A DNA stretch of 44,790 nucleotides from a virus. Location of the stretch: IMG/VR virus record IMGVR_UViG_3300012001_000018, positions 1 through 44,790 of that record, one strand, 5' to 3'. A model generated the notes under the pieces. That model had not been told where the DNA came from and did no database searches. It was given only the letters and a program-made list of their open reading frames with translations. Below are positions 1 to 7,224 of this stretch, in pieces; the stretch's first letter is position 1, and every line of letters begins with the position of its first letter. Both the position numbers and the translations under genes were made by a program.

Positions 1-270
1 TGCGTCGGCGTACTTCTCGTCGACCTCGGCCGATGCCAGTCGGGCCCCCGTGTACGCCAGCCACCCCGTCAGGCTCGTGAACAACATCATCAGTTGGCTG
101 TCGTCCAGGTCCGTCGGATCGGCCGGGAGTGCGGGGATGGTCTCGTCGGGGCGTGCCGGTAGGTCGATGTCCTGCGCCCTCAGACGTTCCGCCGCTCCGG
201 CCGAGGGGCCTACCAGATCCCAGTTGCTTCCCGCCTTCGGCTTCTGGCGGCGTGTCACTTGGCGGCTCAT
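1..270 (-). CDS. Hypothetical phage protein, N-terminal part (cut by window edge)
   Basis: The ATG at 270 opens 90 codons that run off the left edge. The N-terminus is basic (MSRQVTRRQKPK) and is followed by an acidic, Pro/Ala-rich stretch and then a plausible helix (DSQLMMLFTSLTGWLAY). I do not recognise a family. The composition looks like a real protein, whereas the competing frame in the same DNA gives a Gly/Arg/Pro-rich translation. The start lies directly behind the CxxCx5C end of the Cas4-like nuclease, as expected for the next gene of the operon. No stop of the upstream gene overlaps this start, which is odd here because most other junctions overlap by a few bases. Confidence 0.7.
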   Translation of the reverse strand, partial: MSRQVTRRQKPKAGSNWDLVGPSAGAAERLRAQDIDLPARPDETIPALPADPTDLDDSQLMMLFTSLTGWLAYTGARLASAEVDEKYADA

Positions 271-1216
271 TCTGGTAGCACGCGGTTCGATACGGACAGC
301 CCTTGCATGTCTTGCTCTCCTCAGTTAGTTCGGGTGGCCGAGAGACAACCAGCCCCTTGCTCAGCGCGTACTTGATGTCCAAAGCCTTGTCAAGCAGAGG
401 CTCGGCAATACGTGGGTTGTACTTTATGTTGAACTCTTTGGTCAACTGGTTTGACTTGTATTCGTAGATGAAGATCACCCGGTCATACGGGAGGCCCATC
501 ATCTCTTTGGCCAAGGCGAGGTAGATAGCCGTCTGCCTGATGTGTCCTGGCAGAGGTCTCTTCAGGTCCCTCCAGATACCATCAAGGTCGTAGATTTTCT
601 TGCCGTCGACGGTTTCCTTGTGGTAGTCCCTCAGCAGGCCCGGATCCTCCAGTCGAAGCGTCCCCTGGCCTATTGACTTTATTTCTACCAGCGCGTTGAG
701 ATCGGGGATGGCCCCATCCTCGTGGCCAGCGATGAGGTACTTATCCTCACCATCGAGAGGTACCTCCTTATACTTAAGGAAGGTCTTTGGCCCCCCGCAT
801 CCCGGGCAACTAGTGGGTGAGGTAGCAAACCACGAATGAAGACAGTAGACGCACTTCCACCGTCCCCATAGCCTGCCCATATCCCATAGGCGCCGCTGCC
901 ACTTGTCATGGATGGTGTGGCCCTCGTCGAATATGTTCTCCAGCACGTGGCTATGGGCCTTCTGCGGGTTCGTCTCCTTGGCCCCAGCCAAACGGTAGTT
1001 CGACTGCCGGGGGCACCAGTCCGAATGGGCCATCTCCGAGGGGTGTAATACGTCCTGGCGACGATCAGAGGGCTGGTCGATACGATCGATCAGGAACTTC
1101 TGGACGTCACGCAGCAGAATCGAAGGGCTCTTGTTGATCTCCGCTAAGTCCAGCAGCCTTCCTTGCGGCTTGACGAGTCTCGATTTCTTCGAGGACGAAC
1201 TCAAGGGGCGGGGCAC
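1..1216 (-). CDS. Cas4-like PD-(D/E)XK exonuclease with zinc ribbon insert
   Basis: This is a RecB/Cas4-type nuclease. The GTG at 1216 is chosen because GGAG lies 8 bases upstream; no ATG precedes the conserved HPSEMAHSDWCPR segment. Visible signatures are Cys68 (SDWCPR), a four-Cys zinc ribbon (C122, C125, C137, C140), the catalytic GHEDG (164-168) and EIK (178-180), and CKGCPYRTAC (C304, C307, C313). Cys68 plus the last three match the [4Fe-4S] cluster of Cas4/AddB-type exonucleases. The zinc ribbon between Cys68 and the catalytic core is extra. The start lies about 110 bases inside the WhiB gene. The frame stays open to the left edge without a stop, although the likely protein end is near 271 where the next gene starts; the tail is therefore either a very long overlap or the mark of a frameshift. 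The role is probably phage DNA recombination or end processing. Confidence 0.8.
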   Translation of the reverse strand, partial: MPRPLSSSSKKSRLVKPQGRLLDLAEINKSPSILLRDVQKFLIDRIDQPSDRRQDVLHPSEMAHSDWCPRQSNYRLAGAKETNPQKAHSHVLENIFDEGHTIHDKWQRRLWDMGRLWGRWKCVYCLHSWFATSPTSCPGCGGPKTFLKYKEVPLDGEDKYLIAGHEDGAIPDLNALVEIKSIGQGTLRLEDPGLLRDYHKETVDGKKIYDLDGIWRDLKRPLPGHIRQTAIYLALAKEMMGLPYDRVIFIYEYKSNQLTKEFNIKYNPRIAEPLLDKALDIKYALSKGLVVSRPPELTEESKTCKGCPYRTACYQNEPPSDTPPEAEGGKQLGSGRPLGRSGGTSEGAGHRPTGTPRRDHPRTPGRSDGPGRQPTDDVVHEPDGVAGVHGGPTGIGRGRREVRRR

Positions 1217-1514
1217 TCTCGAAACTCCATTCTGCTCTGGGCACGTTCCTTCTCATCCAATGTCGCTGCTCGGAATACAGGCCACCCCATATCCCGTAGT
1301 GCTCATTGTTTACTGCCGCGAACAACAGACACTGGTGCCTTAGCGGGCAGATAATCCCGTCGTTGTCTCCGTTACAAACCTGCTTCGACTCATCCATGTC
1401 ATTGAACCAGGGGTCGCGTTCCTCGGAGCCCGGAAATCTTAGGCACTTAGCAGCCTTTTTGGGGCGCCCACCCCCGTCCCAGTGAGGCGCGCGAACGCGC
1501 AAATGCATGACCAC
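1107..1514 (-). CDS. WhiB-family transcriptional regulator
   Basis: This 135-residue protein starts with GTG at 1514, overlapping the upstream TAG (TAGTG); an in-frame ATG follows two codons later at 1508. Four cysteines (C24, C47, C56, C62) would bind the [4Fe-4S] cluster, and GIWGGLYSEQR (74-84) is the family's G(V/I)WGG turn followed by a basic patch (HWMRR). WhiB proteins bind the primary sigma factor region 4 and adjust transcription; phage versions can block host WhiB function or superinfection (family knowledge). Here C47 and C56 are eight residues apart instead of the usual two, with NGDNDG as extra residues. It sits late in the replication and recombination operon, after an HNH gene. 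Confidence 0.9.
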   Translation of the reverse strand: MVMHLRVRAPHWDGGGRPKKAAKCLRFPGSEERDPWFNDMDESKQVCNGDNDGIICPLRHQCLLFAAVNNEHYGIWGGLYSEQRHWMRRNVPRAEWSFESAPPLEFVLEEIETRQAARKAAGLSGDQQEPFDSAA

Positions 1515-1975
1515 TAGATCACACCCACTTCAGCCAAGGACGCAGAGCGCTCGTGAGTCCGGATACGATGGCAGTTAGCACAAACTACCTCGCACTTAGC
1601 GATTTCTGCCTCTATTTTCTCTCGGGACCATCTCAGGGCAACGGCCACCGATATACCAATATCCTTGGTGAACTGAGGAAGCTGATCAAAGTCCATGACG
1701 TAATGGGGGTACCACAGACCACAGTCAGTGCAGGGGGTTCCCTCCTTAATATCACGAAGCCACGCTACTGTCCGCGCCCTCGTCGCATTTTGTGCGTCAC
1801 AATGTTTACGCTCCAGGGCTTCATAGTGTTCAGGGTGACTGATCTTGTACTCCTGGCGGTAGGAATGCTGGCATCCTTTACACCGATTTTGATAACCGTT
1901 GCCGCTTTTGTGGAATTCTGATATCAACTGCCAGTGCTTGCCGTAGGAGCACCATTTTGCATCTTGGTAAGCCAT
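1514..1975 (-). CDS. HNH endonuclease-like protein
   Basis: This 153-residue protein has an N-terminal Cys cluster (WCSYGKHW, RCKGCQ) and a C-terminal HNH-type zinc fold: CTDC (82-85), DFDQL (95-99), then KCEVVCANCHRIRTHER (from about 127). The arrangement matches small actinophage HNH proteins, which normally carry DFDH; here the usual His is Gln98, so catalysis may be weak or absent. The ATG at 1975 is directly next to the TAA of the resolvase-like gene, and the TAG overlaps the WhiB start. It could be a homing-type nuclease, a nickase, or a domesticated DNA-binding protein. Confidence 0.85.
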   Translation of the reverse strand: MAYQDAKWCSYGKHWQLISEFHKSGNGYQNRCKGCQHSYRQEYKISHPEHYEALERKHCDAQNATRARTVAWLRDIKEGTPCTDCGLWYPHYVMDFDQLPQFTKDIGISVAVALRWSREKIEAEIAKCEVVCANCHRIRTHERSASLAEVGVI

Positions 1976-2320
1976 TTACTGACTCTTCAATTCATGGGTC
2001 TCGCGTAAGGCTTCCAGTTCACTCCGCTGCTCTCGGTAATCCACTTCACGAACTAAGACGAACTCTTGGCCGCTGAATGAAATTGTGAAGATGATGTCCC
2101 GCCCATCCATGAGTGCAATCTTCTCGGCCTTGAGCAGGTCATCCAACTTCAGGCTGTATGACTTGGCGTCGGTGTACTTGGCCTCAATGCTGAGAGTGGG
2201 TGTCTTGACATCGTTCTTGTGTACCCAGCCGTTTCCACTGCCCGGAGTTACTCGCCCGCCATACCACTTGGCAAGCCGAGCCTCCTGCTTCTGGGACTTC
2301 TTCAGACTGCTTATGCTCAC
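1976..2320 (-). CDS. Holliday junction resolvase-like PD-(D/E)XK nuclease
   Basis: This 114-residue protein has the compact core of phage and archaeal Hjc-like resolvases: an early Glu (QEARLAKWYGG, E13), GSGN, an acidic residue in KNDVKT (D37) and EAK (46-48), followed by a helix with KLDDLLKAEKIAL. Such enzymes resolve branched recombination or replication intermediates before packaging. The gene overlaps the MazG-like gene by four bases (ATGA) and sits two genes downstream of recA, which supports a recombination role. The family call rests on motif spacing alone, so the activity is inferred. Confidence 0.75.
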   Translation of the reverse strand: MSISSLKKSQKQEARLAKWYGGRVTPGSGNGWVHKNDVKTPTLSIEAKYTDAKSYSLKLDDLLKAEKIALMDGRDIIFTISFSGQEFVLVREVDYREQRSELEALRETHELKSQ

Positions 2321-2673
2321 GAGTCATCCCGGCGATCAATGGCCTCAACCCACGCAGAGGCCACGGCAGCAACCTGAAGCAACTCGGTGCGCAACTTACG
2401 GGGGTCATACTCAGCGAATGCTTCCTGGACCTCTTCGTCCAAAATGTCCCGCCATGTGACTGTGCCCGCCTTTGCATGCGCGTCCGTCAGCCACCTCGCG
2501 GTGTTGGCGTTGTGGACGTTCTGATCGCGGCCGTCCGTCCCGTTCGGGTGATTCTGCTCATGCCACTTGGCATTCTGCGCGCGCCGCTCTTCGAGCACCT
2601 CGCTGGCGACCGTGTAGGTCTCAGGAGCCAGGATCCTGCCCTCCAGGGCCGTCACGTAGGTCGATTCACTCAT
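2317..2673 (-). CDS. MazG-like nucleoside triphosphate pyrophosphohydrolase-type protein
   Basis: This 118-residue protein ends in the helical pattern of MazG/all-alpha NTP-PPase relatives: DILDEEVQEAFAEYDPRKLRTEL (about 76-98) gives the paired acidic motif (E80/E81, E84) that would hold Mg2+, followed by LLQVAAVASAWVEAI. The N-terminal part has ERRAQNAKWHEQNHPNG, common in actinophage members. The likely role is hydrolysis of non-canonical or signalling NTPs during infection. The gene overlaps the recA stop by four bases. Substrate specificity cannot be read from the sequence. Confidence 0.7.
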   Translation of the reverse strand: MSESTYVTALEGRILAPETYTVASEVLEERRAQNAKWHEQNHPNGTDGRDQNVHNANTARWLTDAHAKAGTVTWRDILDEEVQEAFAEYDPRKLRTELLQVAAVASAWVEAIDRRDDS

Positions 2674-3845
2674 TGCTTCTGCTCCTCGTTTGTTTTCCTG
2701 CGGCGTGTGACCTTCTTGACACCCGCAGTCTCAGCAGCCACAACATCATCGTCGGTTAGGTCTCGCTGGATCTTTGGGTCTTTCAGCGCGGCGTAAACAG
2801 CGGTGGTAACCTGTTCCTGTAGGTCTACATCGGAATACAAAGCCTCATCCATGTCAGCGTTTCCCTGCCACCGATAGAGAGGCTTTCCTTTCTCATCCAC
2901 CTGACCATTCTCGAAAGAGAAGTAGGCCCCCCGGCGTTTGATCACGTCAAACAGGATGCCCATGATCTTGATTTCCTTGATCGCGTCATAGTCTCCACGT
3001 TTGAATCCCCTGACCGGGGCGTCACGGAAGTAGAAGTCCACACTGGCTGTCTGCTGAGGGGCTGATGACTTGTTCTTGATCGTCTTTACCTTGATGGTCT
3101 GCCCCACATTGACCTTCAGGTCTTTACCGGGAACAGCCTCCTGTATCCATTCGGCTCGGCGGACGTCGACAATGACATAGAAGGCATAGTTCTTGGCCTT
3201 TCCACCGGGTGTAGTCTGCGGGGTTCCCTGAGGTGCCCAGACTCCTATCGCGTCGCGATACTGGTTGATGAAGAACCCGATGAAGGGTCTCTCGGTCTCG
3301 TCGGTGAGCGATCGCCTTGCAGCCCCGGCCTTGCGGAAGAACTTTCCAGTGAGACGAGCGCCAACCGCAACAACGGCGTCGTCCATGCCCTTCTCGGCCT
3401 CCTCATCGGCCACCAAAGCCGGGTAGGAGTCGAGCACGATGGCATCCACACTCTTGGACTGGGCAAACAGCAGCATCGTCTCGTAGGCCTCTTCCATGCC
3501 CTGTGTGGGATGGACTATGACCCGGGAGTTGTCGACACCAAGGGCCTCGGCCTGATCTGTGTCATAGTGCTCGGCTGCGATCCACAGCGTCGTGAAGTTC
3601 GGGTCAAGGGCTTGGTTGGCCGCTAGGGTCTTGTAGACAATCGCGGACTTGCCGTGGCTCTCGTGGCCCCGTACTTCTATCCACTGGTTGGCTGGCCAGC
3701 CACCGCCAAGGGCCACATCCAACGACAGGGAGCCGGAGGGAAATCGCTTAGCGATCTTGATGTCAGACCCGAGGATAATGGCCCCCGCGCCATACTCCTT
3801 GTTGACAGCCGAAATCAGAGCACGGGCATCAGAATTGATCGTCAT
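2670..3845 (-). CDS. recA: RecA-like DNA recombinase
   Basis: This 391-residue protein is a RecA homologue. Residues 60-67 (GHESHGKS) form the Walker A loop, AIVLDS (135-140) the Walker B strand, and AAEHYDTDQAEALGVD corresponds to the RecA segment with the catalytic Glu. The C-terminal core (KEIKIMGILFDVIKRRGAYFSF) matches the end of the RecA fold and is followed by a charged tail (VTRRRKTNEEQKQ). It would form filaments on ssDNA and drive strand exchange for phage recombination or replication restart. Walker A differs from bacterial GPESSGKT. It overlaps the upstream small gene by four bases and the MazG-like gene by four bases. Confidence 0.92.
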   Translation of the reverse strand: MTINSDARALISAVNKEYGAGAIILGSDIKIAKRFPSGSLSLDVALGGGWPANQWIEVRGHESHGKSAIVYKTLAANQALDPNFTTLWIAAEHYDTDQAEALGVDNSRVIVHPTQGMEEAYETMLLFAQSKSVDAIVLDSYPALVADEEAEKGMDDAVVAVGARLTGKFFRKAGAARRSLTDETERPFIGFFINQYRDAIGVWAPQGTPQTTPGGKAKNYAFYVIVDVRRAEWIQEAVPGKDLKVNVGQTIKVKTIKNKSSAPQQTASVDFYFRDAPVRGFKRGDYDAIKEIKIMGILFDVIKRRGAYFSFENGQVDEKGKPLYRWQGNADMDEALYSDVDLQEQVTTAVYAALKDPKIQRDLTDDDVVAAETAGVKKVTRRRKTNEEQKQ

Positions 3846-4042
3846 ACCGTCCCAGAGAGCCGGTCGCCCGGGTCGATGGTGACCGTGACGATCTCGGGGC
3901 TGCCCATGTCGGCCCAGTCGTCAGCGCGGATCAGGAGCCAGCGTGGGTTGACTGGTTCGCTGAACGACTCAGCGAACTTGGCATCCTCAACGTTCGCGCG
4001 GATCAAGTGCATGATGACGCGCTGACGTGTCAGTATGGGCAA
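3842..4042 (-). CDS. Small hypothetical protein upstream of recA
   Basis: This is a 66-codon gene starting with TTG at 4042. AGGAGA lies five bases upstream, which decides this start over the internal ATG at 4012. The stop overlaps the recA ATG (ATGA), so it is translationally coupled to recA. The protein is mixed charged with a WLLIRADDWADMG stretch; I recognise no domain. A promoter matching two others in the window lies about 35 bases upstream of the start, so this appears to be the first gene of the recA transcript. Confidence 0.75.
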   Translation of the reverse strand: MPILTRQRVIMHLIRANVEDAKFAESFSEPVNPRWLLIRADDWADMGSPEIVTVTIDPGDRLSGTV

Positions 4043-4076
4043 GATGTTCTCCTAGGGTAGAAACCAGAACATAGAA

Positions 4077-4106
4077 ACCGTATCTTGCCAAGCGCTTCCA
4101 TGTCCA
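4077..4106 (-). promoter_or_regulatory. Promoter P1 upstream of the recA transcript
   Basis: On the minus strand the -10 is TACGGT (4082-4077), preceded by GA. The 17-base spacer begins with GGAA. The -35 region reads TGGACA one base off the ideal spacing. The layout is shared with the sites at 10125-10153 and 18832-18860. It lies in the 93-base gap (4043-4135) between the peptidoglycan-binding-like gene and the 66-codon gene. Confidence 0.55.
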
Positions 4107-4135
4107 GTGGAGTATCAACTACCCCAGGATGTTTC

Positions 4136-4336
4136 TCAGAGCCTGCTAGCCGTGACGGTGTCGACCATCCCAGTTACCGGTAGAGAGCACTGCTGCTGGG
4201 CCGACACCACGAGCGCCTGGGTCTCCCGGTCATAGGTACCGGTCACCCGCCCCTTCAACTTGCGCTGCACTAGTTCCACGTCAGTCCCCATGCTGCCAAC
4301 GGTTAGGATGCGCTGAAACCAGCCGTAATCACTCAA
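4136..4336 (-). CDS. Single-domain peptidoglycan-binding-like protein
   Basis: This 66-residue protein starts with TTG at 4336. Nearly the whole chain is a PG_binding_1-type three-helix domain: GSMGTDVELVQRKLKG, then VTGTYDRETQALVVSAQQQ, then LPVTGMVDTVTASRL. It matches the pattern G..G.dV..lQ..L ... G.yd..T..av...Q ... tG.vd. Such domains usually tether cell wall hydrolases, but here no catalytic domain or signal peptide is attached and the neighbours are replication genes. It may be a free wall-binding module, or a reused fold with another ligand. The start lacks a strong ribosome binding site. Confidence 0.7.
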   Translation of the reverse strand: MSDYGWFQRILTVGSMGTDVELVQRKLKGRVTGTYDRETQALVVSAQQQCSLPVTGMVDTVTASRL

Positions 4337-4370
4337 TGTCTATGTACCGCTTTCTTGGGTCAGTAAGTTG

Positions 4371-4793
4371 CTAAATATGGGCGATGAAGGTCTTGGGGTG
4401 GAAGTTATTGATGCTTCCTTTTCCGCCGCCTGAGGCCACCTGCATGGTGGGCGCTGCGGGGGCCGCTCCCGAGGGAATTCCCGCTCCAGCCAAGGCTTGC
4501 TCGAAACGACTATTATATCCGCATTCAAAGCAGCGCTCGTAGTTGTTGCTGGGCCCAGTGCGGCCGTAGTTCCCCCCGCCGCAGTCCGGACACGTGCCAG
4601 CGTTTCTTGACGCTAGAGGCTTCCTGGTATTTACCTCCACCGGCTGCTCGGTCTGCACAACCGCTGCGGGCTGCTGCTGGCCATTCAGGAGCGGGTTGGA
4701 GAACCATGCGCCCTGAACCTGCAAGGGCACCGCAGGGGTCTCCACGGGGGCCTGCGGGGGCCCCCCGGCCAGACGGGTAGCCCAGAAGTTCAT
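4371..4793 (-). CDS. Zinc-ribbon protein with Pro/Gln-rich N-terminus
   Basis: This 140-residue protein starts with the ATG at 4793, chosen because it overlaps the upstream TGA (ATGA); a longer reading from 4916 would run through the upstream gene. A low-complexity region rich in Pro, Gln, Val and Ala is followed by a zinc ribbon with two CxxC pairs (C68/C71 and C88/C91) and then a Gly/Ala/Pro-rich tail. This is a typical nucleic-acid or protein adaptor layout in phage replication operons; the partner is unknown. Confidence 0.78.
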   Translation of the reverse strand: MNFWATRLAGGPPQAPVETPAVPLQVQGAWFSNPLLNGQQQPAAVVQTEQPVEVNTRKPLASRNAGTCPDCGGGNYGRTGPSNNYERCFECGYNSRFEQALAGAGIPSGAAPAAPTMQVASGGGKGSINNFHPKTFIAHI

Positions 4794-5209
4794 GGCAGTG
4801 TTCCTTCCACAACGCCTCGGCCGGTCTTGAGGATTCCAAGGTCGAGCATCTGCACGATCACCGATCGGGTAACCGCTAGGTTTGCCGAGGTCATAGAGCC
4901 AAGCGGGACCATACACGCATCGTCGGCGGACCAGCCCCCATGGAGCATGATAGTCTGCTGCACGAGGTCGGATGCTAATGCGGTGAACAAGTCGATCGAG
5001 GGCAGCAGCGTCCGTGCGTTCCCCCTCCGCTCCTCCCCAGCGGCCTTCTCCATGGCCGCGACCTCTTCTGACCCGGGGAGCATACCCAGGCTACCGAACC
5101 ACACATTGTGCTTGTCGGCCGGAACAAGATCCTCGGCCATTCTGGTTCGCAGCATAGGTATACTAAGGTACTCGGTACCCATATTCTCGGCCACGGTTTC
5201 TCCACTCAT
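4790..5209 (-). CDS. Conserved-looking hypothetical protein of the polymerase operon
   Basis: This 139-residue protein starts with the ATG at 5209, which overlaps the TGA of the 27-codon gene, and ends with TGA overlapping the next ATG. It has an N-terminal segment with MLRTRMAEDLVPADKHN, a central segment PSIDLFTALASDLVQQTI and a helical C-terminal half. I recognise no family. Tight coupling on both sides and ordinary codon use argue it is real and works with the polymerase and zinc-ribbon genes. Confidence 0.8.
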   Translation of the reverse strand: MSGETVAENMGTEYLSIPMLRTRMAEDLVPADKHNVWFGSLGMLPGSEEVAAMEKAAGEERRGNARTLLPSIDLFTALASDLVQQTIMLHGGWSADDACMVPLGSMTSANLAVTRSVIVQMLDLGILKTGRGVVEGTLP

Positions 5210-5289
5210 TTGGTCAGAGCCTCTTTGGCTCGCTTACGCAAGTACCCTTCTCGGGCACGTCTCGTGAACCAACCATAAATGATAATCAC
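5206..5289 (-). CDS. Coupled 27-codon basic peptide gene
   Basis: GTG at 5289 opens a 27-residue reading frame (MIIIYGWFTRRAREGYLRKR... then AKEALTK). The start overlaps the polymerase stop as GTGA and the stop overlaps the next start as ATGA, so it fills the space between the two larger genes exactly. The peptide has a short hydrophobic start and then a strongly basic amphipathic helix with about eight Arg/Lys. It could bind nucleic acid or a replisome protein. There is no homologue I can name; the case rests on fit and coupling. Confidence 0.55.
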   Translation of the reverse strand: MIIIYGWFTRRAREGYLRKRAKEALTK

Positions 5290-7199
5290 TTGGCATCAGC
5301 CCAACGCTTTACGACAGATAGATCTATGGTCATCGGTACTGACAGCAAGGCCTGTATCTCCTCACCCAGCATTGCCTCTCGCATAAGGCGGGAGCCTTCC
5401 TCCACCATACCGTCCGGGCAGGTCATAACAAGTTCGTCATGAACGGACAGGATCAACTTCATCTCCGGTGGCAGGCTGGCATGAAGCCGGATCATGGCGA
5501 GTTTGATCAAGTCGGCGGCGCTCCCCTGAATCAGGGAGTTAAAGGCTTGTCGCTCGGCAGCCATACGCTGACCCCTATCCGCACGGAACAACGCGGGTAT
5601 ACGGCGCTTACGGCCGAGCAGTGTCCGCAGGTGCGCCGGTCTCCTAGACTTGGCCACCCGGATCACAGCCTCCTTGAACGTATAGATCTCGGGGAACTCC
5701 CGCTGGTGAATAGCCAGGAACCTCTTGGCCTCCTTCACCGTGATGCCCGCCATAGATGCAACCTTGTCTGCACCACTGCCGTATATCACCGCGAAAGAAC
5801 AGCCCTTAGCCACAGCACGCATAGGCTTGGTCACCTCTGCGAAAGGGACACCGTAGAGTTTGCTAGCCGTCAACGTGTGGGCATCTACACCTGCAGCGAA
5901 CCCATCTACCAAAGCCTTCGCATGACAGAAGTGCGCCGTGATCACAACCTCTATCTGGCCATAGTCAGCGACGATGTCACTCTCACCCTCGGGAGAGACA
6001 AACAGTCCTCGAACTCTACGGCCAAGATCAGTACCTGCGGTCGGTATGTTCTGAAGGTTCGGAGTCCTGCAGGAGAAGCGGCCAGTCACAGTTCCATACT
6101 GAACCAGATCGGCATGGATGCGCCCGTCATGTATCCGGCAGGGCTTATCTTTGTCCTCCGGATCCCCAAGATAACCAATGACGTAGGTATTGAGCAGCGT
6201 GGAGATTCCCTGGAAGTCGCCAAGTGCCTTAACCACAGGATTGTGGGGGAAGTGTTCGAGTGCTTCCGCGTCGGTAGAGGGTTGTTTGGTAGGCGTGAAC
6301 TTCTTTGGCTTAAGGCCTTGCCCACCATTCTCCTTTGAGGAGAATAGAACCTTAACCTTCTGCTGGGGTGAGTTGATGTTGAATCTCTGACCCGCAGCCT
6401 TGTAAACATCAGCCTCAAAACCAACAAGCCGCTCCGAAAGGTCTTCCTTCAGAGCCAGCAACGCATCTACATCGACCCGGGCCCCCTCCATATTCATATC
6501 ACACAGGACTGGGAGCAAGTCCATCTCTAAGGCGTATATCTGGTCGAGGTTATCCGCCGTTATCATTGGCGTAAATTTCTTCCACAAGAGGTAGGTGAAC
6601 TTCGCATCGAGGTAGGCATACCTAGCCACCTTGTTGAACCCGTGGATCTCGACACACGTACCTACGTTCTCCTTGTCATAGTCGGCCCCGTAGTACTTCT
6701 TTACCATCTCTTTCAGTTTCTTCGACTTAATGTTCTCGTCGAGGAGCCACTGCATGACGATGGTGTCCGCGTACGGTCCTGGAGCAATCGCACCCCCGAA
6801 GTACTTTGCGGTGACAACTAGGTCGAAGGTGGCATTCTGGGTGATCTTGATCTTGTCCGACATGAAGAGAGGTTTGACGATGCCCCAGACCTCGCTGGGG
6901 CGCATCTGCGGCGGTGGGGCGTCCCACACGGCCGGGAACTGGTCGAACTTCCCGGTGACCTTGTTCTTCTTGCGGGTAGCACGTGAGATCAGACGGGATC
7001 CGTTGGGGTGGCCCATAGGGACGGATACGGCCATCCCATCCGTGGCCAAGGACAGCCAGGAGACGGGTGCGAGAACCGGGACGCCTCGGTTGGGCCCCGT
7101 CGTTTCCGTATCGAATGCATAGGCCTCCTGCTGCATAAAATAGTCAACAACAGAATGAAGATGCTCTGGAGTAGTAACAGTATTGCTACTTTGTCTCAC
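5286..7199 (-). CDS. Family A DNA polymerase with 3'-5' exonuclease
   Basis: This 637-residue protein has GTG at 7199 as start, with GAAGG about nine bases upstream. The exonuclease domain has FDTETTG (29-35), NATFD (122-126) and YAYLD (194-198). The polymerase domain has motif A DYGQIE near 412, motif B RAVAKGCSFAVIYG, and motif C SVHDELVM near 588. The Phe in KGCSF occupies the Klenow Phe762 position. There is no 5' nuclease domain. Motif A reads QIEVV where most relatives have QIELR, so the conserved Arg is missing. It is the phage replicative polymerase and works with the helicase, primase and SSB encoded upstream. Confidence 0.95.
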   Translation of the reverse strand: MRQSSNTVTTPEHLHSVVDYFMQQEAYAFDTETTGPNRGVPVLAPVSWLSLATDGMAVSVPMGHPNGSRLISRATRKKNKVTGKFDQFPAVWDAPPPQMRPSEVWGIVKPLFMSDKIKITQNATFDLVVTAKYFGGAIAPGPYADTIVMQWLLDENIKSKKLKEMVKKYYGADYDKENVGTCVEIHGFNKVARYAYLDAKFTYLLWKKFTPMITADNLDQIYALEMDLLPVLCDMNMEGARVDVDALLALKEDLSERLVGFEADVYKAAGQRFNINSPQQKVKVLFSSKENGGQGLKPKKFTPTKQPSTDAEALEHFPHNPVVKALGDFQGISTLLNTYVIGYLGDPEDKDKPCRIHDGRIHADLVQYGTVTGRFSCRTPNLQNIPTAGTDLGRRVRGLFVSPEGESDIVADYGQIEVVITAHFCHAKALVDGFAAGVDAHTLTASKLYGVPFAEVTKPMRAVAKGCSFAVIYGSGADKVASMAGITVKEAKRFLAIHQREFPEIYTFKEAVIRVAKSRRPAHLRTLLGRKRRIPALFRADRGQRMAAERQAFNSLIQGSAADLIKLAMIRLHASLPPEMKLILSVHDELVMTCPDGMVEEGSRLMREAMLGEEIQALLSVPMTIDLSVVKRWADAK

Positions 7200-7224
7200 A
7201 GCGCGGGCCCTTCATGTCAGAGAA

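Noticed and set aside
685-909. 74-codon minus-strand frame
   Set aside because: Out-of-frame shadow inside the Cas4-like nuclease, whose Cys and catalytic motifs are continuous in another frame.
5439-6338. 299-codon plus-strand frame
   Set aside because: It lies wholly antisense to the DNA polymerase, whose motifs are intact. The translation has no domain pattern, and no other plus-strand gene exists in the window.
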